64,000 nucleotides of DNA from Lachnospiraceae bacterium (GTDB taxonomy: Bacteria > Bacillota > Clostridia > Lachnospirales > Lachnospiraceae): assembly GCA_900199595.1 (NCBI GenBank), contig FZRB01000003.1, positions 1-64,000 of the forward strand, in the 5' to 3' direction. The position numbers and the translations under genes were made by a program. The notes under the pieces were generated by a model, which worked only from the letters and a program-made list of their open reading frames with translations, was not told the DNA's origin and searched no databases. This document shows, one piece after another, positions 44,854 to 54,040 of this stretch (its first letter is position 1; every line of letters starts with the position of its first letter).

Positions 44854-45800
44854 TGAGAGGAATAAAAGGTTTAGTTGGAATTGCGGTACTTGCAGCTTCG
44901 CTGCTGTGTATGAGTGGCTGTTCATTTGCCTTGAAGACTAATTATGTATATAAAGATGGAGATAAATATATTGCAGGCGACAGGGAAATCGCTGAAAAGA
45001 TAGATACTATAGATGTTGACTATATGTCGGGAGAGATAATTCTGGCTGGAAGTGTTGATGAAAAGGTGAGTATAAAGGAAACCTCGGAGAAACAGCTGGA
45101 TGATAAGAGAAAGGTCCATACCTGGGTGGAGGGCTCCACACTTCATGTAAGATACTGCGCATCTTCAAAAGGACTTGACCTGAGTAAACTGAATAAGAAG
45201 CTTGAGATAACTGTTCCAAAGGAAGTAAAGTATTCTAACGTAAAGATAAAGGCTTCTTCAGCTGATATGAATGTGGGTGGATTAACTTCTGAAAATGTAA
45301 AAATAAATGCATCCTCCGGTGATGTAACAGCCGATGTTGAGGCTGATAATATAAATATTGATGTTTCATCAGGAAATGTGAATCTTAAACAGACCGGAAA
45401 TAGTTCAGATATCATTCTGGGTACTTCTTCTGGAGATATAGAAGCGGATATGGATACTGTAGATAGCCTGAATGCATCTGCAAGTTCCGGAAAGTTAATA
45501 CTAAATGCAAAGAAGATCAAGGAACTCAGCACAGTAACCTCAAGTGGCAAAAATGAGTTCAGATTATCTGAGGCTCCTGAAAAATCAGATATCAGCGCTT
45601 CTTCTGGAGATGTGACTATATATCTTCCTGAAGAGCTTAACCTGACAGCTGATATATCAGTATCCAGTGGTAAGCTGTTCTATGAACAGAAGTTTTCTAA
45701 GGATGGAAAGACTTATGTATGTGGAAACGGATCTAATAAAATGAAGATTAATACATCTTCAGGGGATATAGATATTAAAGCATTATCGAAAAATGATTAG
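44853..45800 (+). CDS. Lipoprotein with DUF4097 beta-helix (putative adhesin family)
   Basis: The 315-residue precursor has a signal peptide with lipobox MSGC (Cys at 23). A repeated right-handed beta-helix follows, built on SSGDV/SSGKL-type turns (KINASSGDVTADVEADNINIDVSSGN in part). DUF4097 proteins are surface or membrane proteins of unclear function, often in envelope-stress operons. Its ATG overlaps the previous stop codon by one base. GGAGG in the preceding coding end serves as ribosome site. Confidence 0.82.
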   Translation: MRGIKGLVGIAVLAASLLCMSGCSFALKTNYVYKDGDKYIAGDREIAEKIDTIDVDYMSGEIILAGSVDEKVSIKETSEKQLDDKRKVHTWVEGSTLHVRYCASSKGLDLSKLNKKLEITVPKEVKYSNVKIKASSADMNVGGLTSENVKINASSGDVTADVEADNINIDVSSGNVNLKQTGNSSDIILGTSSGDIEADMDTVDSLNASASSGKLILNAKKIKELSTVTSSGKNEFRLSEAPEKSDISASSGDVTIYLPEELNLTADISVSSGKLFYEQKFSKDGKTYVCGNGSNKMKINTSSGDIDIKALSKND

Positions 45801-45849
45801 GTGGATAGCATTACATTACTATTAGAAGGTGGAGTATATAAAAAAATCA

Positions 45850-45877
45850 GTCAAAAGGTACTTTTGACACCCACATC
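45850..45877. repeat. Repeat element end, copy C
   Basis: These 28 bases are identical to 22952-22979, the right end of copy A: GTCAAAAGGTACTTTTGAC followed by ACCCACATC. It contains the perfect palindrome GTCAAAAGGTACTTTTGAC. The left part of the element is absent here. Confidence 0.85.
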
Positions 45878-45920
45878 ATAAAATTAGTTATTGGTTAAAT
45901 TATCATAAAATTAGTTATTG
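45875..45920. repeat. 19-base direct repeat at the tetR promoter
   Basis: ATCATAAAATTAGTTATTG occurs at 45875-45893 and exactly again at 45902-45920, a period of 27. The second copy ends in the -35 box of the tetR promoter. It may be a local duplication at the repeat-element junction. Confidence 0.75.
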
Positions 45921-46023
45921 ACACCTAACTCTAATGTGCTATAATTCATCTTGCGACCAGAATATAATAATGGTCGCAAGATTTTTCTTTTTATACGATC
46001 GTTATCCGGAAATGGTCGCAAGG
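45918..46023 (+). promoter_or_regulatory. Promoter and operator of tetR (46047)
   Basis: TTGACA (45918-45923), 16 bases, TATAAT (45940-45945). Just downstream, CTTGCGACC (45950-45958) and GGTCGCAAG (45972-45980) form a perfect inverted repeat. A third half-site GGTCGCAAGG lies at 46014-46023. The inverted repeat is followed by ATTTTTCTTTTT, so in RNA form it also looks like a terminator in the leader. Confidence 0.75.
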
Positions 46024-46046
46024 AGTTTTATTATGGGAGGAGTATT

Positions 46047-46706
46047 ATGCCGCCAAGAGTTTTTACAGAAGAGGAACGAGAGAAATTAAGAGAGTCCATG
46101 CTTGATCAGGCTATTCCACTTCTGGAGGAATATGGACTAAAGCATATGTCGGTGGATAAGATCACAAAGAAGGTTGGGATAGGTAAGAGTACATTTTACA
46201 ACTTCTTTACTTCCAAGGAAGAATATGTGAGTTATGCTCTTGAGCATAATCGAAAGAAAGTGTTTGAAGAGCTGGACAGGAAGTTTCCACCGGAAAAGAA
46301 AATGAAACCTGCAGATGTTTTTCAGATGTGGTTTCCAACACTTCTTTCCAATAATTCCATTTATAAGAAGTTTTCTTCAGAGGATGAGCGTGCACTCTAC
46401 GAAGCAGATAAAGCAAGGGGTAAGAATGTCAGTCTTGAAAGAGAAACCATGATTGCAAAAAAGCTTATGGTACACATGGAAGGAATAAGGAAAGATGTAA
46501 ATGTAGGACTTCTTGCAAATTATATCAAACTGATAGTTCTTGCGTACGAGAATAGCTATATGTTTCATGAATCAGAGATGGAAACAATGCAGACGGAACT
46601 GAAGCTTCGTATTATTGATCTTATCTTTGAGGAAGATGAAAAACAGGAAATGATTGATATGTTAAGAAAGGAAGCTTCTCATGGGGAAATGCTAAGCGAA
46701 AGTTAA
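46047..46706 (+). CDS. TetR/AcrR family transcriptional regulator
   Basis: The 219-residue protein starts MPPRVFTEEEREKLRESML at an ATG with GGGAGG 6 bases upstream; the frame from 45951 lies across the operator and is unlikely. The helix-turn-helix is at about 18-60 (ITKKVGIGKSTFYNFFTSKEEY). The C-terminal helical domain ends in a charged tail. It precedes a MacB-like ABC cassette by 61 bases and probably represses it and itself through the TTGCGACC/GGTCGCAA sites. Confidence 0.87.
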   Translation: MPPRVFTEEEREKLRESMLDQAIPLLEEYGLKHMSVDKITKKVGIGKSTFYNFFTSKEEYVSYALEHNRKKVFEELDRKFPPEKKMKPADVFQMWFPTLLSNNSIYKKFSSEDERALYEADKARGKNVSLERETMIAKKLMVHMEGIRKDVNVGLLANYIKLIVLAYENSYMFHESEMETMQTELKLRIIDLIFEEDEKQEMIDMLRKEASHGEMLSES

Positions 46707-46767
46707 CTTTGGGGATAGGTTGCATAGATATTCGGAATGGGACAGTATAAGGTAAGGAGGAAAGAGG

Positions 46768-47481
46768 ATGAGTAAGGAGAATGTTGTAGTAGAGTTTAAG
46801 GATGTGGTGAAGGAATACGGTGAAGGCGAAGGAAAACAGATAGCCGTGAACCATGTGGACTTCACGATAGATGAGGGTGAGTTTGTAGTAATACTGGGGC
46901 AGTCGGGAGCCGGTAAGTCCACGGTGCTGAATATGCTGGGAGGTATGGATAAACCCACCTCGGGAACAGTAACCGTTGATGGAGCGGTTGTTTCAAAAAT
47001 GAATGATACGAAGCTGTCGGATTACCGGGCTGAGAAGATAGGATTTATATTCCAGTTTTATAATTTGATACCGAGTCTTACAGCGTATGAAAATGTGGCC
47101 TTAACAAAAAGCATAGTAAAGGATGCACTGGATCCCATGGAGATGCTTAAACGAGTCGGACTTGAGAGTCACGCCAAGAAGTTTCCATCCCAGATGTCGG
47201 GTGGAGAACAGCAGAGAGTTTCAATAGCAAGGGCGCTTGCAAAGAATCCGAAGATTATTCTCGGAGACGAGCCAACAGGCGCCCTTGATTCAGAGACGGG
47301 AGTTAGTGTTCTAAAACTATTAGTAGATATGTCTCACACTTATGGTAATACTGTGATTGTCGTAACACATAATGCCGATATAGCTAAGTGTGCCGATAAG
47401 GTTATACGTATGAAAAACGGCAAAATTAGGGAGATAAAGATTAATGATGCTCCGGTACCTGTAGAGGAGGTGGAGTGGTAA
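46768..47481 (+). CDS. ABC transporter ATP-binding protein, MacB/LolD-type
   Basis: The 237-residue ATPase has Walker A GQSGAGKST, Q-loop GFIFQFYNLIP, signature MSGGEQQR, Walker B IILGDEPTGALD and switch His VVTHN. AAGGAGG precedes the ATG. It ends directly at the start of the permease (TAAATG), so the two are co-translated. It is closely related to the ATPases at 10824 and 54041, showing repeated duplication or acquisition of the same cassette type. Likely export of an amphipathic compound or envelope remodelling. Confidence 0.92.
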   Translation: MSKENVVVEFKDVVKEYGEGEGKQIAVNHVDFTIDEGEFVVILGQSGAGKSTVLNMLGGMDKPTSGTVTVDGAVVSKMNDTKLSDYRAEKIGFIFQFYNLIPSLTAYENVALTKSIVKDALDPMEMLKRVGLESHAKKFPSQMSGGEQQRVSIARALAKNPKIILGDEPTGALDSETGVSVLKLLVDMSHTYGNTVIVVTHNADIAKCADKVIRMKNGKIREIKINDAPVPVEEVEW

Positions 47482-50055
47482 ATGTTATTTAGAAAAATGC
47501 TTAGAGAGATAAGAGGTAATCTGGGACAGTTTCTTTCGGTTATGATTCTTTCTTTTCTGGCTACATTTATATATGCCGGCTTTGAGTCAAATGTAGTCGG
47601 CAGTGGTAAAGCGGTTGAAGATTTTCATAAAGCCACTAATATCGCTGATGCCTGGATATACAGCGAAGGCTTCAAGAAAGAGAATCTGGATCAGGTTAAG
47701 GACCTGGACTTTGTTAAGGATGCTCAGTTCAGAACCGAAGTGAGAGGAACAACAGTAGATTATGAAGGTGCCCAGCTGGATATATATATCATGGATGAGA
47801 GTAAGATACTTACACCTTATCTGTATAAGGGAGCTGCAGATGCCGAGAACCGACTGAAGGAAAAGGACAGCATAGAGTTTGATGGAAAAGATGAGAATGG
47901 TGTATGGCTCAACTGGTCCTTTGCAAATGAATGGGACATATCAGTTGGTGATGATATAGAACTTGAATATAACGGAGTCAGATTTACCCGAACGGTTCGT
48001 GGACTTATGATGGAACCTGAATACGAATATACAAAAGCAGAAAAAGACAGTGATATCAACTTTAAAACCCTGGCTTATGTGTATATGAGTTACAAGGCAT
48101 TTCCCATAAGAGAGTATGCTGAGAACCAGGTTAAAAGTGGCAAGATAGATGCTAAGGAATTAAAAGATTCTGATGCATTTAAGGATAAGATTGAAGAAAT
48201 CGAGAAGAAACTGGCTGACTTCGGAATGACAATTGATGATATCGATAACGATATGCTGCTTGAGAAGCTGGACAAAATGAGCGATGAGGAGCTGATGAAG
48301 CTTATTCCTTATTCCACTATGCTGGTAACATTCACAGAGGACGCAAAAGATGAGGCAGCAAAGAGAATCAAGGAAGAAAAAAGCAGCATCAGTGAAATAA
48401 TGTATTACGAGCAGAGAATATCCGATGCCATAGATAAGAATTATGCAGTAATGGTAGATAAAACATCCATCGTAGGAGTTCAGCGAATAGCAGATGAGCT
48501 GTCGCAGCACGATACATTTTCCTATGCGTTTGCTTTTATTTTCCTTATGGTTGCAATACTTGTTATATCAACAACCATGAGCCGCCTTGTGGAGAGACAG
48601 CGTACTCAGATCGGAACTATGAATGCTATCGGAATGAAGAGATGGAAGATAGCGGTTCATTACATGAGTTACAGCTTTGTTGTATCCCTTATCGGAGCAG
48701 TAGCGGGACTGATAGTCGGACCGAAGGTAGTGGGTAATCTGCTTATAAGTATGCTGATGGAATGGTATATGGTGCCAAATGTATCTGCCGGCTCAAATGC
48801 TAAGTTCTATATAGTTTCGGCAGTTGTTGTTGCAGTATGCGTACTAGCTTCATATGTCAGCTGTAAAAAGCTGCTCCGGGTTCCTCCGGCTGCAGCACTT
48901 AGACCTGCAGCACCGAAGAAGGCAAAGAGGATTCTTGCAGAGAGGCTTCCGTTCTGGAAACACTTAAGTTTCAGTACACAATATAATTTCAGAGATGTAA
49001 CAAGAGCTCCCCTCAGGGCTGTTATGGGAATAGTCGGAACGGCTGTGGGAACTGTTCTGGTTTTGTATGCTTTTGGCTGTTATTTTTTGGTGGATGATGT
49101 TGTTGAATGGAATTTTGACAAGATACAAAAATACGGTTTTCAGATGACTCTTTCTGAAGATAAAGAAGTAGATTATTTTGATAAGATATGTGATGATGTA
49201 AATGGTGAGATGGTGATGATGGATCAGATAGAGCTGGCAACAAAACCGCATGCCTCATCCATGGACAGATTCAAACAGACACTTACCGTTATTGAAGGAA
49301 AAGGATTCCAGAATATTACAGATGAAGAGACCAATATTACCGAGATGATTCCGGGAAAAGCAGCTATCACAAGCAGACTTGCCAAGGAAATGGGAGTTGG
49401 TATCGGGGATAAAATATACTGGCATATATATTCCAAGAATGAATGGTATGAATCTGAGATAGGACTTATCAACAGGACACCTGAAACGGCAGGTATAACT
49501 TTACTCAGAGATGATTTTGAAAAAACCGGATGTGAGTACGTTCCTACTGCAATTCTTACGGATAAGAATATAATGAACTACAGAGATAAAGATGGTATAT
49601 CCGGTGTCTATGATATGGAAAAGCTGAAGCAGGTATTTATTGAAGGCTATGAAGTAATAAAGTATCTGTTTTATATGATGATGATTTTCTCTGTAATTAC
49701 TGTAGTTGTAGTTCTCTATAACGCAGGCAATTTGTCCTTCCATGAGAGGCTTAAGGAATTTGCAACGCTTAAAGTTATGGGACTTTCAACCAAGAAGATC
49801 AGACGTATCCTGAATCAGGAAAATATCTGGTTTGCTGTCATAGGTATAATAGCAGGTTCGCCTTTTGGAAAGCCATCGCTGCTTGCAATGATGAACAGTA
49901 ATGGTGATAATTATGATTATTATATTAGTATACCGCCGTTTCTGTATCTGATATCAGGATTATTTGTTCTGGCAGTGGCAGTTATAGTAAGTCTTATGTT
50001 TTCAAAGAGGATTAAGAAGCTTGATATGGTAGGAACTCTTAAAGGATTGGAATAG
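47482..50055 (+). CDS. FtsX-like ABC transporter permease (857 aa)
   Basis: The protein begins MLFRKMLREIRGNLGQFLSV with a membrane helix near 17-40. An outside domain with an acidic helical part (about 210-300) follows. FtsX helices lie near 345-370, 395-420 and 440-465, a helix near 510-540, a second outside domain, and a final FtsX block (about 725-857). This two-lobed layout equals the 910-residue permease. It partners the ATPase just upstream and is followed four bases later by an AraC gene. Confidence 0.9.
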   Translation: MLFRKMLREIRGNLGQFLSVMILSFLATFIYAGFESNVVGSGKAVEDFHKATNIADAWIYSEGFKKENLDQVKDLDFVKDAQFRTEVRGTTVDYEGAQLDIYIMDESKILTPYLYKGAADAENRLKEKDSIEFDGKDENGVWLNWSFANEWDISVGDDIELEYNGVRFTRTVRGLMMEPEYEYTKAEKDSDINFKTLAYVYMSYKAFPIREYAENQVKSGKIDAKELKDSDAFKDKIEEIEKKLADFGMTIDDIDNDMLLEKLDKMSDEELMKLIPYSTMLVTFTEDAKDEAAKRIKEEKSSISEIMYYEQRISDAIDKNYAVMVDKTSIVGVQRIADELSQHDTFSYAFAFIFLMVAILVISTTMSRLVERQRTQIGTMNAIGMKRWKIAVHYMSYSFVVSLIGAVAGLIVGPKVVGNLLISMLMEWYMVPNVSAGSNAKFYIVSAVVVAVCVLASYVSCKKLLRVPPAAALRPAAPKKAKRILAERLPFWKHLSFSTQYNFRDVTRAPLRAVMGIVGTAVGTVLVLYAFGCYFLVDDVVEWNFDKIQKYGFQMTLSEDKEVDYFDKICDDVNGEMVMMDQIELATKPHASSMDRFKQTLTVIEGKGFQNITDEETNITEMIPGKAAITSRLAKEMGVGIGDKIYWHIYSKNEWYESEIGLINRTPETAGITLLRDDFEKTGCEYVPTAILTDKNIMNYRDKDGISGVYDMEKLKQVFIEGYEVIKYLFYMMMIFSVITVVVVLYNAGNLSFHERLKEFATLKVMGLSTKKIRRILNQENIWFAVIGIIAGSPFGKPSLLAMMNSNGDNYDYYISIPPFLYLISGLFVLAVAVIVSLMFSKRIKKLDMVGTLKGLE

Positions 50056-50059
50056 AAAT

Positions 50060-51148
50060 ATGAAGAAAGCAAGCAGTGACATATTCAAAAATAATACTAT
50101 TAGTGAGCTTAAGAATAAGCTCAGCGTTGTTCCATGGTTTAAGGCATATATAGAACAGATACCACAGGAATTTCTTGAGGCAGTTATATCCGGAGAGCAT
50201 CCGGTTATTAATGTGAATATAAAAAATGATATGGTTATAGAAGCAAGTCTTCAGGATGCTGATGGGAGTGGAAGGGAAAACTGGAAATACTATCTGGCAG
50301 AACCATATCCGGGCATCAGGATACTTAGTGGTAATATAACCGGACTTATGAAACTAAATGGAATAGGAACCGGAATTCCTGATACCAGAACCTCGATACT
50401 GCATTACTGCGCAAAGGGAAGATGTGAGATCCAGACCAATGATGGAATGTATGCATTCATGGAACCAGGAGTGCTTTGTGTTGAAAGTCATAAGCGAAAA
50501 GAAAAGAATTTCAATTTCTACGGTGAAGAATATGAAGGGGTTGAGATAGCCTTTGAACTGGATACCTTTGATGATGAACAGAAAGCTTATCTTAAATCGC
50601 TTGGAGTAGACATATATGATATGGAAGAACGGTTTAACCGGGATGCTGAGTATTATATTGGAAATGTCACTGATCTGCTTAAGGCTTCGGAGCTGGAACT
50701 TGATACCATAATGAAGGGAGAGAGTCCTGATGGTCTGACACTTTTCCTGTCAGTTCTCAGAATTAACAATCTTGTGAAAAACGGGCATATACTTACTGAT
50801 GATTCGAAGTTCTATCTGACAAAGGGACAGAGGAAGATTGTATCTGAAATCCATGATTACTTTTTAAATCATATTTCTGAAGATATTACTGTTGAACAGA
50901 TGGCGGATAAGTATAAGCTCAGCCACGTATCACTAAATAAGTATTTCAGGGTAATGTATGGTGATACAATTCATAAGTATATGCAGAACTATCGTATGGG
51001 ATTTGCAGCAAAGGAACTTGCAAAGTCAACTAAAAGTGTAGCAGAGATAGCTGCTTTGGTTGGATATGATAATCAGAGCAAATTTTCCGGAGCATTCAAA
51101 AAGAAGTACGGAATGACACCACTTGAATACAGACGGTCTGCATCTTAA
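50060..51148 (+). CDS. AraC family transcriptional regulator, last gene of the ABC operon
   Basis: The 362-residue protein has an N-terminal sensor domain with a cupin-like section (about 70-190; ILHYCAKGRCEIQ, GVLCVESHKRKEK) and a C-terminal double helix-turn-helix (about 260-360; EDITVEQMADKYKLSHVSLNKYFR, then VAEIAALVGYDNQSKFSGAFKKKYGMTPLEYRR). Its start lies four bases after the permease stop, so it is co-transcribed with the transporter, giving the cassette both a TetR repressor and an AraC-type regulator. No ribosome site stands out, consistent with coupling. Confidence 0.85.
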   Translation: MKKASSDIFKNNTISELKNKLSVVPWFKAYIEQIPQEFLEAVISGEHPVINVNIKNDMVIEASLQDADGSGRENWKYYLAEPYPGIRILSGNITGLMKLNGIGTGIPDTRTSILHYCAKGRCEIQTNDGMYAFMEPGVLCVESHKRKEKNFNFYGEEYEGVEIAFELDTFDDEQKAYLKSLGVDIYDMEERFNRDAEYYIGNVTDLLKASELELDTIMKGESPDGLTLFLSVLRINNLVKNGHILTDDSKFYLTKGQRKIVSEIHDYFLNHISEDITVEQMADKYKLSHVSLNKYFRVMYGDTIHKYMQNYRMGFAAKELAKSTKSVAEIAALVGYDNQSKFSGAFKKKYGMTPLEYRRSAS

Positions 51149-51221
51149 AGGCATAAACTTATATGTAAAGAACTTTACAAACAAGTTTGAAAAAAGTATT
51201 TGTAGCCTGATTTATCCCCTC

Positions 51222-51251
51222 TTGTCCTACTTATGGAAAATGCGTTAAAAT
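51222..51251 (+). promoter_or_regulatory. Promoter of the helicase gene
   Basis: TTGTCC (51222-51227), 18 bases, TAAAAT (51246-51251). The start codon of the helicase is 35 bases downstream. Confidence 0.55.
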
Positions 51252-51285
51252 ATGTAGATGATAAATAATTTAGGGGTATGAACAT

Positions 51286-53871
51286 ATGTATAACGGTGTA
51301 CAGTTTATAGACACTTTCAGGGATTATCAGGCAAGGGTGCTTTCTCAGATGCAAGAGATGCTGGGGGATGGGCGCCTTCATATATCAGCTGCGCCGGGAG
51401 CAGGAAAAACGGTTCTCGGTCTGGAGGCAATAAGACGTCTTGGAAACAAGGCGCTTATTCTTGTGCCGACAATTAATCTGAGAAATCAGTGGAAGGAAAG
51501 ATTTCTTGGGTTGTTTATAAGTGCAGATAATCCGGAACTTAGAGCTTATTGGAACGAAAACTTTTCTACTGATATAAAAAATCCGGGAATCATAACATGT
51601 ACCACATATCAGGCTTTATACAGCATTTATTCAAAAGAAGACGGTGGTTCAGCGTCAGTTTCACAGACTGGTTCATTTTCCGATTTTGATGGAATGATTA
51701 AATATTATAAAGAGCTGGGTATCAGCACGGTGTGTCTTGATGAGGCACATCATCTGAAGCGAGAGTGGTGGAATGCACTTACGGAATTTTTGGAACAAAT
51801 GAATTCCAAACTGATTGCACTTACAGCCACACCTCCTATGGATACATCTGATCTGGAATGGAGAAGATATATAAGTCTGTGCGGTGAGATTGATCTGGAA
51901 ATATCAATTCCAGAAATGGTCGTAAAGAAATGTCTCTGCCCGCATCAGGATTTTCTCTATCTATGTAAGCCAAGTGAACTTGAAGAGAAAAAGGTTGAAC
52001 AGGAGTTGCTGAGAAATCAGGCATCAGAGCAGGAAATACTCAGAAACCGGGAACTTTATAATGAAATCAAAAAGCTTCCGGTGCTTATAAGACCTGCTGA
52101 ATATAGAGATTTCATCCTGAAGAACCCTGATTATATGAGTCATCTTATAAAATATGCTGCATATATTAGAAGTACAGTACAGGTTGAGTTTGAAGGAAGC
52201 ATGGAACTGGCAAATGCAGCTTATAACCTTTGGGATAAAAATATTCAAAGCCTCGTGCAGGAGGAGTTTGAAAAAAATGAAGCACTGACTGTTGTGACTA
52301 AGAGTAATCCGGTAAAGAGAAAACTAGATACATCAAGCTGGCTGCTTCCACTTATGAAGGATATTTTGGAAAATGATCCGTTAAGCTATAGTGATAATCT
52401 TAAGAGTGCAATTAGTACAACATTGGCGAATAATCATCTTCTGAAAGATGGAAAGGTTCAGCTCAGATTCAGCACGGAAGGTATTGATAAGGTTCTGAAG
52501 AATTCAACTACAAAACTGAATGCTATAGTAGATATATTAAAATGTGAATCAGCAGTAATGGGTAATGAGCTTAGAGCTCTTGTGCTGATGGACAATATTC
52601 GGAAGGAAGACCTTTTAAAAGTAGAAACAGAAGAATCATTGACAGATCTGGGAGTATCTACAGTGTTTGAAAGGCTGAGACGACAGGAACATCTGGGAAA
52701 TCTTGAAAAGTATTTTGAGATGGAAACAGAAGCAAACCCTTCAGCAACAAGGGTTTATCGAACAAGGATTGGTGTTCTGACAGGCAGTCTGGTGATTCTG
52801 CCTGATGGAGTCATACAGGAGCTTATTTCAGATCTGGGACTTGGTATCAAGGCTAAGAATCTGGGGACAACAGGTTATTCAACACTTGAATCGGGAAGTG
52901 ACATTTTCGACCAGATCGTAACACGTATTACGGATTATTTCTGCAGGGGAAAGATTGAGATTCTGATAGGAACAGCGGCTCTTCTCGGTGAAGGCTGGGA
53001 TGCTCCGGAAGTTAATACGCTTATTATCGGAAGCACGTCATCAACCTATGTTAAGACGAATCAGATGAGGGGAAGAGCTCTTCGTATTATTCCCGGTAAT
53101 CCTGAAAAAGAGTCCAATATATGGCATCTTATGGCTGTATCAGATCAGGTTAATGATACAACTGAGTTTAAAAATATGCAGCAGCGATTCGGTACAATTG
53201 TTGGTATCAGTATGGACGGAAGAAGAGTTGAAAATGGTATAGCGCGACTTTCTGACGGGATGCATACCATGGCTGACACTGAGGGATGGAACAAATGGAT
53301 GCTGGAACGTTCCTGTGACAGGCAGTTTTACAGGAAAAGCTGGGAAAATGTACCATCAGTATTCAGATCTTCTGAGGTTAGAAATGTAGTAACGCCACGA
53401 ATTACCAATAAAACCTCAGGCTTTTTCTCCAGCATCAAGGGGCTTTCACCTGCGCTGCAGATGCAGGTTGCAAGTGGTACTCTAAGTGCCATGAAATCTC
53501 TGGGAATGGTTTCGAAAGGATGTGAACTCAAGGTATCTGTAAGAGGAGATAAAAGATCGTTTTATATTGATGATGCCTCAGAACATGAAAGCCTACTGTT
53601 TGCAAACTGTATAATGCAGGCCTTTTCACCTATAGTTGCACCCAGATATATACTAAGCTATGGACTGTTTTTCAAAAAATATGTTCCGGTTCCTAAAGAA
53701 TTTTCAGGAAAAGAGGATGTTGCAATTCAGTATAAAATACATCTCAAGGCAAGAAATATGATTAGAACAGATACTGAAACAGGTAAAGTAAAGCTTCTGG
53801 AAATTCGGCTTAGTCCTGAGTATAGGAACATTACCCGCGAAAGTGCCCAGATAATACGTGAACTTATATAA
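51286..53871 (+). CDS. DEAD/DEAH box superfamily II helicase, stand-alone
   Basis: The 861-residue protein has RecA-like lobe 1 with Walker A SAAPGAGKT (K41), motif Ia LVPTINLRNQW, DEAH box at 152-155 and motif III ALTATPP. After a helical insertion (about 225-430) comes lobe 2 with LLGEGWDAPEVNTLII and motif VI QMRGRALR. A C-terminal region (about 660-861) has no recognised motif. The core resembles the ResIII/UvrB-type helicases found in restriction and defence systems, but no methylase, nuclease or other partner is adjacent. It has its own promoter. Function could be DNA repair or defence; this is not decided by sequence. Confidence 0.85.
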   Translation: MYNGVQFIDTFRDYQARVLSQMQEMLGDGRLHISAAPGAGKTVLGLEAIRRLGNKALILVPTINLRNQWKERFLGLFISADNPELRAYWNENFSTDIKNPGIITCTTYQALYSIYSKEDGGSASVSQTGSFSDFDGMIKYYKELGISTVCLDEAHHLKREWWNALTEFLEQMNSKLIALTATPPMDTSDLEWRRYISLCGEIDLEISIPEMVVKKCLCPHQDFLYLCKPSELEEKKVEQELLRNQASEQEILRNRELYNEIKKLPVLIRPAEYRDFILKNPDYMSHLIKYAAYIRSTVQVEFEGSMELANAAYNLWDKNIQSLVQEEFEKNEALTVVTKSNPVKRKLDTSSWLLPLMKDILENDPLSYSDNLKSAISTTLANNHLLKDGKVQLRFSTEGIDKVLKNSTTKLNAIVDILKCESAVMGNELRALVLMDNIRKEDLLKVETEESLTDLGVSTVFERLRRQEHLGNLEKYFEMETEANPSATRVYRTRIGVLTGSLVILPDGVIQELISDLGLGIKAKNLGTTGYSTLESGSDIFDQIVTRITDYFCRGKIEILIGTAALLGEGWDAPEVNTLIIGSTSSTYVKTNQMRGRALRIIPGNPEKESNIWHLMAVSDQVNDTTEFKNMQQRFGTIVGISMDGRRVENGIARLSDGMHTMADTEGWNKWMLERSCDRQFYRKSWENVPSVFRSSEVRNVVTPRITNKTSGFFSSIKGLSPALQMQVASGTLSAMKSLGMVSKGCELKVSVRGDKRSFYIDDASEHESLLFANCIMQAFSPIVAPRYILSYGLFFKKYVPVPKEFSGKEDVAIQYKIHLKARNMIRTDTETGKVKLLEIRLSPEYRNITRESAQIIRELI

Positions 53872-53967
53872 AAAGGAATTATATTTTTGCAACCTATAAT
53901 TATTATAGTTTAAAAATGGAGCAAAAGTTCCAGATTGGAGCGGTTTTAACTGAATATAAATGCTATT

Positions 53968-54013
53968 ATGCCAAGGTCAAAGGGCTGAATACCCTATGCC
54001 TTGGCATTTTATT
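53968..54013 (+). terminator. Nested hairpin with T-run between helicase and ABC operon
   Basis: ATGCCAAGG (53968-53976) pairs with CCTTGGCAT (53999-54007); inside, AGGG pairs with CCCT. TTTATTT follows. It lies about 97 bases after the helicase stop and 34 before the ABC ATPase start, so it is either the helicase terminator or an attenuator in the ABC leader. Confidence 0.65.
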
Positions 54014-54040
54014 TGGGGATCTATAAGAAAGGAAATATAT

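Noticed and set aside
45951-46046. Longer start for the TetR at 46047
   Set aside because: It would code through the operator palindrome, has no ribosome site and adds no family sequence; GGGAGG precedes 46047.
53968-54007. Nested hairpin as a riboswitch
   Set aside because: It has only two simple stems and no conserved aptamer pattern that I recognise; a terminator or attenuator explains it.
53960-54040. Longer start for the ABC ATPase at 54041
   Set aside because: The extension crosses a strong hairpin and lacks family similarity; MFINLKNAKKIYG is the normal ATPase start.
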